Made by a program: the position numbers and the translations under genes. A DNA stretch of 64,000 nt. It comes from Pseudomonas fluorescens (GTDB lineage: Bacteria; Pseudomonadota; Gammaproteobacteria; Pseudomonadales; Pseudomonadaceae). The notes below the pieces were generated by a model. The model was not told where the DNA came from. It made no database searches and worked only from the letters and a program-made list of their open reading frames with translations. Shown here piece by piece: positions 50,327-60,700 of this stretch. Where the stretch lies: assembly GCF_001708445.1 (NCBI RefSeq), contig NZ_CP015637.1:2295001-2359000 (forward strand), written 5' to 3'. Numbering within the stretch: the first letter of the stretch is position 1; every line of letters begins with the position of its first letter.

Positions 50327-52668
50327 AGTGGTCAGTCCCCAACCCCGCGCCTTTTCGAAAGGTCGCGCCGCTGCTGTTACTGGCCTTGAGCGCGTGCAGC
50401 CATAACCCGCCGCCCGACACGCCGTTGCTGGTGGACAGCGAGCTTGGCCAGCCCTTGGCCGACACCCGGCGCAGCGGCGAAACCATGCTCGATCGCCAGC
50501 GCGAACCGGCGCCCACGCCGCGCGTCCAGCACCCGCTGACCAACAGTGCCCGTGCTCATGCCCCGAGCACCGTCAAGGCGCGCAACCCGCTGGGCGATCA
50601 GCCGGTGCAACTGAATTTCGTCGACGCCGATATCCAGGCCGTGGTGCGTGCGCTGTCCCGTGCCACCGGTCAGCAATTCCTGGTCGACCCACGGGTTAAA
50701 GGCAACCTGACCCTGGTCAGCGAAGGCCAGGTGCCGGCGCATCAAGCCTATGACATGCTGTTGGCGGCGTTGCGCATGCAGGGGTTCAGCGTGGTCGACG
50801 TCGGCGGTGTGGCCCAGGTGGTGCCCGAGGCCGATGCCAAGTTGCTCGGCGGGCCGATCTACAGCGCCGGCAGCAGCGGCATGCAGACGCGGACCTTTCG
50901 CCTGCAATATGAAAACGCGGTGAACCTGATTCCAGTGCTGCGCCCCATCGTGTCGCCGAACAACCCGATCAACGCCTACCCCGGCAACAACAGCATCGTC
51001 ATCACCGACTACGCGGAAAACCTCGCGCGGGTGGCGCAGATCATCGACGGCATCGATACCCCCGGCGCCATCGACACCGACGTGGTGAAGGTGCAGAACG
51101 GCATTGCCGTGGACATCGCCACCATGGTCAGCGAACTGCTGGATACCCAGGGCGCCGACCAGACCCAGAAGATCAACGTGGTCGGCGACCCACGCTCCAA
51201 CTCGATCATCATTCGCGCCGGCAGCCCCGAGCGCACCGAGCTGGCGCGCAACCTGATCTACAAGCTCGACAACGCCCAGAGCAACCCGAGCAATATGCAC
51301 GTGGTGTACCTGCGCAACGCCCAGGCGGGCAAGCTGGCGCAGTCGCTGCGCGGCTTGCTCACCGGCGAGAGCGAGTCGGGTGTCAGCGAGGAAGCGCGGG
51401 GCAAGCTCAGCGCCATGGGTGGCACTGGCCAGACGACCCAGGGCAACACCACCACGCAGAACAGCAGCGGTACGCCCACCGGCAGCGGCGTACCGTCCGC
51501 GTATGGCCAGACCGGCACCACCGGCACCAGCGCCAACGGCAGCACCGCCAGCGATCAGAACACCGCGTTCAGCGCCGGCGGCGCGACCATCCAGGCTGAT
51601 GCCACCACCAACACGTTGCTGATCTCCGCGCCCGACCCGCTGTACCGCAACCTGCGCGAAGTGATCGACATGCTCGACCAGCGCCGCGCCCAGGTGGTGA
51701 TCGAAAGCCTGATCGTCGAAGTCGGCGAAGACGACGCCAGTGAATTTGGCGTGCAATGGCAGGCTGGCAACCTGGCGGGCAAGGGCGGCTTCGGCGGCGT
51801 CAACCTGGGCGGCAGCGGGGTCAATGGCACGCCCACCAGCAAGACCAGCATCGACGTATTGCCCAAGGGCCTGAATATCGGTCTGGTCAATGGCACCGTG
51901 GACATCCCCGGCATTGGCAAGGTGCTCGACCTCAAGGTGCTGGCCCGTGCGTTGAAGAGCAAGGGCGGTACCAATGTGCTGTCGACGCCGAACCTGCTGA
52001 CCCTGGACAACGAAGCCGCGAGCATTTTTGTCGGGCAGACCATTCCGTTCGTCACCGGCAGTTATGTGACGGGCGGCGGTGGCACCAGCAATAACCCGTT
52101 CCAGACCGTGCAGCGTGAAGAAGTGGGGCTCAAGCTGAATGTGCGCCCGCAGATCTCCGAGGGCGGCACGGTGAAGCTGGATATTTACCAGGAGGTCAGC
52201 AGCGTGGATTCCCGGGCTTCGGTGGCGGCGGGCACGGTGACCAACAAGCGCGCGATCGATACCAGCATCTTGCTGGACGACGGGCAGATCATGGTGCTTG
52301 GCGGGTTGTTGCAGGATGGCTATAGCCAGAGCAATGACGCGGTGCCTTGGCTCTCGGATATTCCGGGGTTGGGGGCGTTGTTTCGCAATGAAAAGCGCAG
52401 TGTGAGCAAGACCAATTTGATGGTGTTTTTGCGGCCTTACATTATTCGTGACGGTGGGGCGGGGCGCAGTATTACGTTGAATCGGTATGAGTTTATGCGC
52501 CGGGCGCAGGGTGGGTTGCAGCCGGAGCGTAGTTGGGCGATGCCGGATGTGCAGGCGCCGCAGTTGCCTTCGGTGGAGAAGGCGATTCCTGGGGCGCAGC
52601 AACAGCAGCAGGGGCCGCGGGCGGTGATTCGGGCGGTGCCGGTTTCTGGTTCTGGGGGGAGGCCGTGA
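50323..52668 (+). CDS. hxcQ: Type II secretin D, lipoprotein (liposecretin) form
   Basis: 781 residues. Lipobox ALSAC (Cys25) after a signal peptide, then N0 (VQLNFVDADIQAVVRALSRATGQQFLVDP), N1-N3 modules including MHVVYLRNAQAGKLAQSLRGLLTG and a Gly/Thr/Ser-rich linker (about 380-420), and the secretin core (VESLIVEVGEDDASEFGVQWQ, NVLSTPNLLTLDNEAASIFVGQTIPFV, LKLNVRPQISEGGTVKLDIYQEVSS, RAIDTSILLDDGQIMVLGGLL). The lipid anchor replaces a pilotin; HxcQ of P. aeruginosa is known to be self-piloting. Gene order then breaks for an inserted repeat. Confidence 0.94.
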   Translation: MKWSVPNPAPFRKVAPLLLLALSACSHNPPPDTPLLVDSELGQPLADTRRSGETMLDRQREPAPTPRVQHPLTNSARAHAPSTVKARNPLGDQPVQLNFVDADIQAVVRALSRATGQQFLVDPRVKGNLTLVSEGQVPAHQAYDMLLAALRMQGFSVVDVGGVAQVVPEADAKLLGGPIYSAGSSGMQTRTFRLQYENAVNLIPVLRPIVSPNNPINAYPGNNSIVITDYAENLARVAQIIDGIDTPGAIDTDVVKVQNGIAVDIATMVSELLDTQGADQTQKINVVGDPRSNSIIIRAGSPERTELARNLIYKLDNAQSNPSNMHVVYLRNAQAGKLAQSLRGLLTGESESGVSEEARGKLSAMGGTGQTTQGNTTTQNSSGTPTGSGVPSAYGQTGTTGTSANGSTASDQNTAFSAGGATIQADATTNTLLISAPDPLYRNLREVIDMLDQRRAQVVIESLIVEVGEDDASEFGVQWQAGNLAGKGGFGGVNLGGSGVNGTPTSKTSIDVLPKGLNIGLVNGTVDIPGIGKVLDLKVLARALKSKGGTNVLSTPNLLTLDNEAASIFVGQTIPFVTGSYVTGGGGTSNNPFQTVQREEVGLKLNVRPQISEGGTVKLDIYQEVSSVDSRASVAAGTVTNKRAIDTSILLDDGQIMVLGGLLQDGYSQSNDAVPWLSDIPGLGALFRNEKRSVSKTNLMVFLRPYIIRDGGAGRSITLNRYEFMRRAQGGLQPERSWAMPDVQAPQLPSVEKAIPGAQQQQQGPRAVIRAVPVSGSGGRP

Positions 52669-53165
52669 GTGTTTTGATGGTGTACATATCCGTTGCTGCG
52701 GGAGCGGTGGCTGGCGGGTTGGGGTACATATCCGTTGCTGCGGTAACGGCGGCTGGCGGGGGGGGGTACATATCCATTGCTGCGGTAACGGCCACCTATG
52801 GTTCCGCTCTTACAGCGGGTCACTTTTGGAAGGACCCAAAAGTAACCAAAAGGTCCTCGCCCCACCACTCGGCACCTCGCTTAGGCTCGGTGTGCCCGAA
52901 CGAAGGCTTTGGAGCGTGGGCCGCCGTCATGGGCCATCCCTGGCCCAGGACGGCTAACCCGGCGTCCTGAGCCTAAGCGAGGTGCCGAGTGGTGGGGCAA
53001 GAGCCCTTTTGGTTACTTTTGGGGCTCTTTTCCAAAAGTGACCCGCTGTAAGAGCGGAACCGCCAGTAGCCGTTACCGCAGCAATGGATATGTACACCCC
53101 CCCGCCAGCCACCGTTCCCGCAGCAACGGATATGCCCACGCCCACCCCCAAAAAGGGCCCACCCC
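52669..53165. repeat. Interspersed element copies 7 and 8, tail to tail, inside the hxc operon
   Basis: Copy 7 (52682-52975, reverse) starts with three tandem terminal hairpins (about 52682-52790), and copy 8 (52976-53095, forward) is followed by one more (53111-53132). Copy 7's core pairing is AGGAC/GTCCT (52853-52857 with 52831-52835 on the + strand), copy 8's is AAGAGCC/GGCTCTT. The block separates hxcQ from hxcR by 497 bp; P. aeruginosa has no such gap as far as I recall. Promoters or RNA processing sites may lie here. Confidence 0.85.
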
Positions 53166-54584
53166 ATGAGCCTTCTGCCCTACGCCTGGGCCAAATCCCA
53201 ACGCATCCTCCTGCGCCCCAGCGAGCAGGGCATGCTGCTGACCGTCTGCCCCTCAACCCCCGGCTGGTCCATCAGCGAAGTCCATCGCCAGTTCGGCCAG
53301 GCCCGCCTCGAGCAAGTGCGCGATGACGAACTCGACGGCCTGCTCGCCAGCGCCTATGCCGATACAGGCAGCGCCGCCGCTGTGGTCGGCGCTGCCGAAA
53401 ACGAAGTCGACCTCGACCGCCTGATGCAGGACATGCCCGAGATCACCGACCTGCTCGATACCCAGGACGGTGCGCCGGTGATCCGCATGATCAACGCCTT
53501 GCTGACCCAGGCCGCGCGGGACGAGGCCAGTGATATTCATATCGAGCCGTATGAAACCCATTCCGTGGTGCGCTACCGCGTCGACGGCACCCTGCGTGAC
53601 GTGGTGTCGCCGCGCAAGGCGTTGCATGGCGCGCTGGTGTCGCGCATCAAGATCATGGCGCAGCTCGACATCGCCGAAAAACGCTTGCCCCAGGACGGCC
53701 GTATTGCCCTGCGCGTGGCCGGGCGGCCGATTGATATTCGTGTGTCGACCGTGCCCACCGGGCATGGCGAACGCGTTGTGATGCGCTTGCTGGACAAGCA
53801 GGCCGGGCGTCTGCAATTGGAGACCCTGGGCATGGAGCCGCAGTTGCTCGCGCGCCTCGACACCTTGATTCGCCAGCCCCATGGCATCGTGCTGGTCACC
53901 GGGCCCACCGGCAGCGGCAAGACCACCAGCCTGTACGCGGCCCTGGCGCGGCTGGATGCGAGCACCAGCAATATCCTCACCGTCGAAGACCCGGTGGAGT
54001 ACGACCTGCCGGGTATCAGCCAGATCCAGGTCAACGCCAAGATCGACATGACCTTCGGCCTCGCGCTGCGGGCGATCCTGCGCCAGGACCCGGACATCAT
54101 CATGATCGGCGAAATCCGCGACCTGGAGACCGCCCAAATCGCCGTGCAGGCCTCGCTCACCGGCCACCTGGTGCTCGCCACCTTGCACACCAACGACGCG
54201 GTGTCGGCGGTCAACCGCCTGATCGACATGGGCGTCGAACCGTTTTTGCTGGCCTCGTCACTGCTGGGCGTATTGGCCCAGCGCCTGGTGCGGCGCCTGT
54301 GCCCGCATTGCAAGCAGGAAGACCCCGCCGCGCCTGGCACCTGGCGCCCGGTGGGCTGCGCGCAGTGCAACCAGATCGGCTACAGCGGGCGTACCGGCAT
54401 TCATGAGTTGTTTTGCGTCGACGACGATATCCGCAGCCTGATCCACCAAGGCGCCGGCGAGCAGGATTTGCGCGTGGCCGCACGCCGTGCGGGGATGTTC
54501 AGCATGCGTGAAGACGGCGAGCGCTGGGTGCGCAGCGGCGCCACCGCGCCCGAAGAAATCCTGCGCGTGACACGGGACGCCTGA
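53166..54584 (+). CDS. hxcR: Type II secretion ATPase E
   Basis: 472 residues. Walker A GPTGSGKTT (about 246), Asp and His boxes (VEDPVEYDLPGISQIQV, LTGHLVLATLHTNDA), and zinc-binding cysteines CPHC (379, 382) and CAQC (398, 401). It powers pseudopilus assembly on the cytoplasmic face. Start ATG 53166 has AAGGG upstream. It is separated from hxcQ by repeats and joined to hxcS by a one-base overlap. Confidence 0.94.
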   Translation: MSLLPYAWAKSQRILLRPSEQGMLLTVCPSTPGWSISEVHRQFGQARLEQVRDDELDGLLASAYADTGSAAAVVGAAENEVDLDRLMQDMPEITDLLDTQDGAPVIRMINALLTQAARDEASDIHIEPYETHSVVRYRVDGTLRDVVSPRKALHGALVSRIKIMAQLDIAEKRLPQDGRIALRVAGRPIDIRVSTVPTGHGERVVMRLLDKQAGRLQLETLGMEPQLLARLDTLIRQPHGIVLVTGPTGSGKTTSLYAALARLDASTSNILTVEDPVEYDLPGISQIQVNAKIDMTFGLALRAILRQDPDIIMIGEIRDLETAQIAVQASLTGHLVLATLHTNDAVSAVNRLIDMGVEPFLLASSLLGVLAQRLVRRLCPHCKQEDPAAPGTWRPVGCAQCNQIGYSGRTGIHELFCVDDDIRSLIHQGAGEQDLRVAARRAGMFSMREDGERWVRSGATAPEEILRVTRDA

Positions 54585-55795
54585 TGAATCGCTATCGCTA
54601 TGAAGCCGCCGATGCCAGCGGCAAAGTCGAGGCCGGGCACCTGGAGGCCGACAGCCAGAGCGGCGCGTTTGCCGTGCTGCGCAGCCGTGGCCTGACCGCG
54701 CTGCGGGTGCAGGTCGAAGGCAGTCAGCAAAGCGCTGCCGGCAGCAGCCTGTTCAGCGCCAAGCTGTCGGACAACGACCTGGCCTGGGCCACGCGGCAAC
54801 TGGCGAGCCTGCTCGGCGCCAGCCTGCCGTTGGAGGCGGCGCTGAGCGCCACGGTGGAGCAGGCCGAGAAAAAGCACATTGCCCAGACCCTGGCCGCTGT
54901 GCGTGCCGATGTGCGCGGCGGCATGCGGTTGGCGGATGCCTTGGCGGCACGGCCACGGGACTTCCCGTCGATCTACCGCGCACTGATCGCGGCGGGGGAG
55001 GAGTCCGGTGACCTGGCCCAGGTGATGGAACGCCTGGCGGACTACATCGAAGAGCGCAACAACCTGCGCGGCAAGATCCTCACTGCGTTCATCTACCCCG
55101 GTGTGGTGGGGCTGGTGTCGATCGGCATCGTGATTTTCCTGCTCAGCTACGTGGTGCCGCAGGTGGTCAGCGCGTTTTCCCAGGCGCGCCAGGACCTGCC
55201 GGGGCTGACCCTGGCGATGCTCAACGCCAGCGACTTTATCCGCGCCTGGGGCTGGCTGTGTTTCGGCGGCATCGTCGGCAGCTTCTGGGGTTGGCGCCTG
55301 TACCTGCGCGACCCGGTGGCGCGGTTGAACTGGCACAGCCGGGTGCTGCGCCTGCCGCTGATCGGGCGTTTTGTGCTGGGCCTGAACACCGCGCGGTTTG
55401 CCTCGACCCTGGCGATCCTCGGCGGTGCCGGCGTGCCGTTGCTGCGTGCGTTGGAAGCGGCGCGGCAAACCCTGTCCAACGAGCGCCTCAGCCAGTGCGT
55501 CAACGATGCCACGGCCAAGGTGCGCGAAGGCGTCAACCTGGCCCCTGCACTGGCGGTGGAAAAAGTCTTCCCGCCGGTGCTGATCCACCTGATCGCCAGC
55601 GGCGAAAAAACCGGCTCGCTGCCGCCGATGCTCGAACGCGCCGCGCAGACCCTGTCGCGGGACATCGAACGGCGTGCCATGGGCATGACCGCGTTGCTGG
55701 AGCCGTTGATGATCGTAGTAATGGGCGCGGTGGTGCTGGTGATCGTGATGGCGGTGCTGTTGCCGATCATCGAGATCAACCAACTGGTGACCTGA
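54584..55795 (+). CDS. hxcS: Type II secretion platform protein F
   Basis: 403 residues. Two T2SSF domains (LASLLGASLPLEAALSATVEQAEKKHIAQTLAAVRADVRGGMRLADALAARP; LAILGGAGVPLLRALEAARQTLSNERLSQCVNDATAKVREG) and three membrane helices, ending ALLEPLMIVVMGAVVLVIVMAVLLPIIEINQLV. Polytopic inner-membrane platform. Last gene of the hxc run. Confidence 0.94.
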   Translation: MNRYRYEAADASGKVEAGHLEADSQSGAFAVLRSRGLTALRVQVEGSQQSAAGSSLFSAKLSDNDLAWATRQLASLLGASLPLEAALSATVEQAEKKHIAQTLAAVRADVRGGMRLADALAARPRDFPSIYRALIAAGEESGDLAQVMERLADYIEERNNLRGKILTAFIYPGVVGLVSIGIVIFLLSYVVPQVVSAFSQARQDLPGLTLAMLNASDFIRAWGWLCFGGIVGSFWGWRLYLRDPVARLNWHSRVLRLPLIGRFVLGLNTARFASTLAILGGAGVPLLRALEAARQTLSNERLSQCVNDATAKVREGVNLAPALAVEKVFPPVLIHLIASGEKTGSLPPMLERAAQTLSRDIERRAMGMTALLEPLMIVVMGAVVLVIVMAVLLPIIEINQLVT

Positions 55796-56206
55796 CTCCA
55801 CGCGGTCAAAAATGTGGGAGGGGGCTTGCCCCCGATTGCGGTGTGTCAGCAACAACTGAGGTGACTGACCCACCGCTATCGCCGGCCCTCAACCTCGGGT
55901 TCCTCATTCCGTCACATCCACTCCCCTCGCCACAGCCCGCGCCGCCTTGACGAAACCCGCGCTGAAACCCCGCTGTCACCTACCGCCAAACCGCTCAAAA
56001 GCATGACCAAAACACCCGAGAATCTTTTTAAAAATCAAGCCCTTCCTCCCGAGGTTTTTTCGTTTTGCTGTCATCGGAAGCTGCCAAATTCCTAACCCAT
56101 GGCCTCACCCCTCGCCACCCCCGACACACGGCTTGGGACCGAAGCCATGGCGTCATGCAAGAGCCATCTACCCCAAACGTACAAACACGATGAAAGGAGA
56201 TTCTTC
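55796..56206. promoter_or_regulatory. Spacer before the DING gene: REP plus candidate starvation promoter region
   Basis: Holds a REP (55811-55835) after hxcS and AT-rich sequence nearer the DING gene. CTGTCA occurs at 55972 and 56069 (CTGTCAT), each followed by GCCAAA; these resemble Pho-box half-sites but the 11-base spacing is not kept. Either PhoB or VreI could act here; the sequence does not settle which. No gene is seen. Confidence 0.35.
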
Positions 56207-57409
56207 ATGTTTAAGCGCAACGTTCTCGCGGTATCCATGACCCTCGCTGCACTGTGCTCGGCACAGGCTGCAATGGCTGACATCAACGGCGGTGGTGCGA
56301 CCCTGCCACAGAAGCTGTACCAGACCTCCGGTGTGCTGACTGCCGGTTTCGCCCCTTACATTGGTGTGGGCAGCGGGAATGGCAAGGCAGCCTTCTTGAC
56401 CAACGATTACACCAAGTTCGTGGCTGGCGTGAGCAACAAGAACGTGCACTGGGCCGGTAGCGATTCGAAGCTGACTGCGACTGAACTGTCGACCTACGCC
56501 ACCAACAAACAACCTACCTGGGGCAAATTGATCCAGGTGCCTTCGGTGGCTACTTCGGTTGCCATTCCTTTCCGCAAGAGCGGTGCCAACGCGGTTGACC
56601 TGAGCGTTTCAGAGCTGTGTGGTGTGTTCTCCGGCCGTATCACTGACTGGAGCGGGATTTCGGGCGCTGGCCGTACTGGCCCGATCACGGTTGTCTATCG
56701 CAGCGAGAGCAGCGGTACCACCGAGCTGTTCACGCGTTTCCTTAACGCCAAGTGCACTGAGACCGGCACTTTCAACATCACCACCACCTTCGGCACCAGC
56801 TACACCGGTGGCCTGCCTGCCGGCGCTGTTGCCGCCACTGGCAGCCAGGGCGTGATGGATGCCGTGAACGATACTTCTGTCGCTGAAGGCCGCATCACCT
56901 ACATGAGCCCTGACTTCGCTGCGTCTACGCTGGCCGGTCTGGACGACGCCACCAAGGTTGCCCGTGTTGGTAAAAACACGGCTAAGGGCATCAAAGGCGT
57001 ATCGCCAGCTCCGAGCAATGTTTCCGACGCCATTGCTCAGGTTCTGCCACCTAACGACCCGAGCGCTCCGCTCGATGTCACCAACCCGGACAACTGGGTT
57101 CCAGTGTTCGGTAAAACAGGCGTGGCCGGTGTCCAGCCGTACCCGGATTCGGGCTACCCAATCCTCGGCTTCACCAACCTGATCTTCAGCCAGTGCTACG
57201 CCGACGCTACCCAGACCAGCCAAGTGCGTGCCTTCTTCACCAAGCACTTTGGCGACACCAACAACAACGACGACGCCATCACGGCCAACCGTTTCGTACC
57301 GCTGCCAGATAACTGGAAAACCGCCATCACCGATAACTTCGTGACGGCAAGCAGCGCGTTGAGCATCGGCAAAACCAACGTTTGCAACGGCATCGGTCGT
57401 CCGCTGTAA
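56207..57409 (+). CDS. DING-family phosphate-binding protein
   Basis: 400 residues. Signal peptide ending QAAMA, then mature N terminus DINGGGATLPQKLYQ, the eponymous DING motif. PstS-like phosphate contacts lie in VYRSESSGTTELFTRFL and AATGSQGVM. Strong ribosome site AAAGGAGATTCTTC. Known: pseudomonad DING/LapA-type proteins are secreted under phosphate starvation, some by Hxc. Here it directly follows hxcS, so it is the likely client. A clear terminator follows. Confidence 0.92.
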   Translation: MFKRNVLAVSMTLAALCSAQAAMADINGGGATLPQKLYQTSGVLTAGFAPYIGVGSGNGKAAFLTNDYTKFVAGVSNKNVHWAGSDSKLTATELSTYATNKQPTWGKLIQVPSVATSVAIPFRKSGANAVDLSVSELCGVFSGRITDWSGISGAGRTGPITVVYRSESSGTTELFTRFLNAKCTETGTFNITTTFGTSYTGGLPAGAVAATGSQGVMDAVNDTSVAEGRITYMSPDFAASTLAGLDDATKVARVGKNTAKGIKGVSPAPSNVSDAIAQVLPPNDPSAPLDVTNPDNWVPVFGKTGVAGVQPYPDSGYPILGFTNLIFSQCYADATQTSQVRAFFTKHFGDTNNNDDAITANRFVPLPDNWKTAITDNFVTASSALSIGKTNVCNGIGRPL

Positions 57410-57438
57410 CCCAAGCTTTCACCGACCCGCAACACCTG

Positions 57439-57471
57439 ATCAGCAACGGCCTGTGCCGTTGCTGATTTTTT
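57439..57471 (+). terminator. Rho-independent terminator of the DING gene
   Basis: 12-bp perfect arms ATCAGCAACGGC (57439-57450) and the complement (57455-57466), followed by six T residues. Confidence 0.92.
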
Positions 57472-57487
57472 GCATTGCGATTTCCTC

Positions 57488-57587
57488 TGTAGGAGCGAGC
57501 TTGCTCGCGAAGGTCGTCAACGATGACGCGGGCTTGTTGAATGCCTGCGGCGTCCTCACGTTTTTCGCGAGCAAGCTCGCTCCTACA
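57488..57587. repeat. REPIN between DING gene and TPS adhesin gene
   Basis: Inverted REP pair (57488-57511 and 57563-57587) with a loop of about 50 bp. The rest of the 325-bp spacer (57588-57734) holds the promoter and ribosome site of the adhesin gene. Confidence 0.9.
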
Positions 57588-57734
57588 GAAACTGTGCGTC
57601 GTCCTTATCGGGCCGTTACCAGTCCTTTATGAACTTTGCATGACAGAAGTTCAGTCGCGCCCCCCGCCAACCGCCTAACCCTCATACACAAGCCTGTCTT
57701 GCCCCTGGGCGCCAATAAAGAAGGAAGATTCCCG

Positions 57735-60700
57735 ATGGTCCGCTGCAAATCGCCGGTTAACCTGAAAGCCCAAGAGACGGTCCTGCGGCTCAAGCCCTTG
57801 GCCCACGCCATTGCCTTGTTGATGGTGGCAGGCAATGCCCAGGCGGCCACGGCGTTCAGTTCCGGTTGGTTTGCCGACAAAGGCGCGTCCCAGGCCGCGA
57901 CGGCGGCGCGGATCAGTGCCGGGCAGGTGCCGGGGGTTCCAACGCTGAACCAGCAAGCGCGGGTCAACCAGCAGATGGCGCGCTCGATCAGCAACTTGAA
58001 TACCAGTGTCGCGGCGATTGCAGCGCAGCAGGCGGCGCAAGCGGCAGGGCGCCAGGCGGCGTTTGGCCAGGTGTCGACGATTCCCGATGGCCTGGGCAAG
58101 GGCGGCCTGCAAGTTGACAACAGCCTGACCCAGGGCTGGACCAACGCCAAGGGCCCGACCCAGAGCCAATCCGGCGGCAAAACCACGGTGAGCATCGAAC
58201 AGACGGCTGACAAGGCGATCCTCAATTGGGAGACCTTCAACGTCGGGCGCAACACCACCGTGGATTTCCAACAGCAGGCCAGTTGGGCCGTACTCAACCG
58301 CGTCAACGATCCCGACGCGCGACCCAGCGAGATCCAGGGCCAGATCAATGGCGCCGGCACGGTGATGATCGTGAACCGCAACGGTGTGGTCTTCAATGGT
58401 ACCAGCCAGGTCAACGTGCGCAATCTCGTGGCCGCCGCTGCGACCATCACTGATGAGCAGTTCACCCAGCGCGGTATTTACGTGGATGGCACCGGCACCC
58501 AGCCGACCTTCACCGACGCAGCGGGCAAGGTCCAGGTACAGCGCGGTGCGCTGATCCAGACCCACACCCCGTCCACCTCGACGGATGCGGGCGGCTATGC
58601 CTTGCTGCTCGGTTCGGAAGTGGACAACGCCGGTACGATCAACACCGCAAAGGGCCAGACCACCCTGGCGGCCGGCGACAGCTTCTATATCCGTAAAGGC
58701 GTCGGCACCGCAGGCAACGACCGCTCCACCACGCGCGGCAATGAAGTGGCGACCAGCCTCAAGGCCGGCAGCAACGCCGGCAAGGTCAGCAACAACGGCC
58801 TGATCATGGCCTCCACTGGTGACATCACCCTGACCGGGCACCAGGTGCAGCAAAACGGCGTGGCCCTGGCCAGCACCTCGGTGGACACCCGTGGCACGAT
58901 TCACCTGCTCAATTCCGCCACCGACACCACCGGCAGTGTGACCCTGGGCGAGGGCAGCACCACCGCGATCCTGTTGGACAGCAGTGGCAGCACTGCGCTG
59001 AACAGCCAGCAAAGCAATGGCCTGACCAAGCTCGACGGCACCCCCGCCAACCTGATCACCGGTCTGTTCAACAACCTCAGCGCCGTGGCCGATCGCACCG
59101 ACCAATCGCGTATCGAGATCGTCAGCGGCGGCACCGTGGACTTCCAGAAAGGCTCGATCACCCTGGCCACCGGTGGCCAGGTCGCGGTCAGCGCGACCGG
59201 GCGCAGCCTGGTGCGCGATGGGGCGATGATCGACGTGTCCGGCGCGGTGGGCGTCAAGGTGTCGATGGAAGCCAACAACATCAAGATCAACGTGCAGGGC
59301 AACGAGCAGCGCGATGCGCCGGTCAACCGTGACAGCGGGCAGTTGATCAACAACGATGTGTGGGTCGACCTGCGCGAGCTGGTGTTTGTGCCCGCCGGCA
59401 CCAACGGCTATGCGACGGATCGCTGGTACACCGCCGGCGGCTTGCTGGAAGTCGGCGGCTACCTCGGCACCCAGGGCCACTCGGTGGGTGAGTGGATGGC
59501 CCAGGGCGGTACCGTGACCTTTACCGGCAAGGACGTGGTGACCCAAAAGGGCGCGCAGATCAACCTGTCGGGTGGCACCGTGGATGTGCAGGCCGGTTAT
59601 ATCCAACAGACCTGGCTCAAGGGCCCCGATGGGCGCTTGTATGAAGTGTCCAGGGCGCCGGGCGACATTCTCTATTCCGGTTTCTACAAGGGGTTTGAAG
59701 ACACCAGTAAACGCTGGGGCCAGACCGAGTATTACTACAACCCCATGATCGCCAAGCAACGCCGTTACGAGTCGGGTTACACCGTGGGCCGCGATGCCGG
59801 CAAGCTGGTGGTCGGAACCACCAGCGCGGTGCTGGAAGGGCAACTGATCAGTGACGTCTTCCAGGGCGATCGCCAGACCCAGGCGCCAAACCTCAACCTC
59901 GACGGTTACCAGCAGTCACAGAAGGCCATGGCCCAGCGCGCGCAGTTGATCATTGGCGGGTACACACCGGTCTATAACAAGACCACCGGCACCCTGCGCT
60001 ATGCCCTGAACGGCACTGCCGCCGAAGTGCTGATTGACAGCAACACCCAAAAGATCGCCGAGGGCCTGGACCTCAGCACCGCACTGCCGGCGGATCGCCA
60101 AGGCAAGCTGGTGCTCGACAGCGATCAGCTCAATGGCTACTCACTGAGCGCGATCAAAGTCGGTGCCACGCAGCAGATCACCGTCAACGGTGCGCTCACG
60201 GTGGCGGATGGCGGCGATATCACCTTGTTCGGGCCAGGGGTCAACCTCAACGCCAACCTCACGGCCCATGGTGGCAGCATCAATGCCGGTAACATTCTCA
60301 GCCAGGTCGACCCGCTTAAAGCCGGGGCTGTGGGTGACACGATCCTGGCGGGGGGCGGTATTGTCGACGTCGCCGGCGGGGTCAGGCTGGACACCACCGG
60401 GCGCTGGAACAACCTGCTGCTGGACCCAGCCAATACCGCCGGTGTGGCCTATGTGAACGGCGGCAAGGTGTCGCTGCGTAGCACCGCGAATGTCAACCTG
60501 GCGACGGGCAGTGTGGTGGACGTGGCTTCCGGTGGCACGCTGGGTGTGAATGGCACCCTCACTGGCGGCAAGGGCGGGGACGTGACCCTGGCGGCCCTTG
60601 GCACTTTGGCGCTGGACGGCGAGATTCGTGGCTATGGCGTCAGCGGCGGCGGCACCCTGGCGTTGCAGGCGCGCCAGGTGCAGATAGGCGACAGCGCCAC

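Noticed and set aside
50377..52602. 741-codon open frame antisense to hxcQ
   Set aside because: Arg/His/Gln/Val-rich shadow of a GC-rich gene; no ribosome site or domain; the sense strand encodes a clear secretin.
56069..56088. Pho box before the DING gene
   Set aside because: CTGTCAT is followed by CTGCCAA 13 bases later, not the required 11; kept only as a weak note in the spacer.
57675..59843. 722-codon open frame antisense to pdtA (also 499 codons at 60141-61640)
   Set aside because: Products are repetitive mirror images of the adhesin's codon bias with no recognisable fold.
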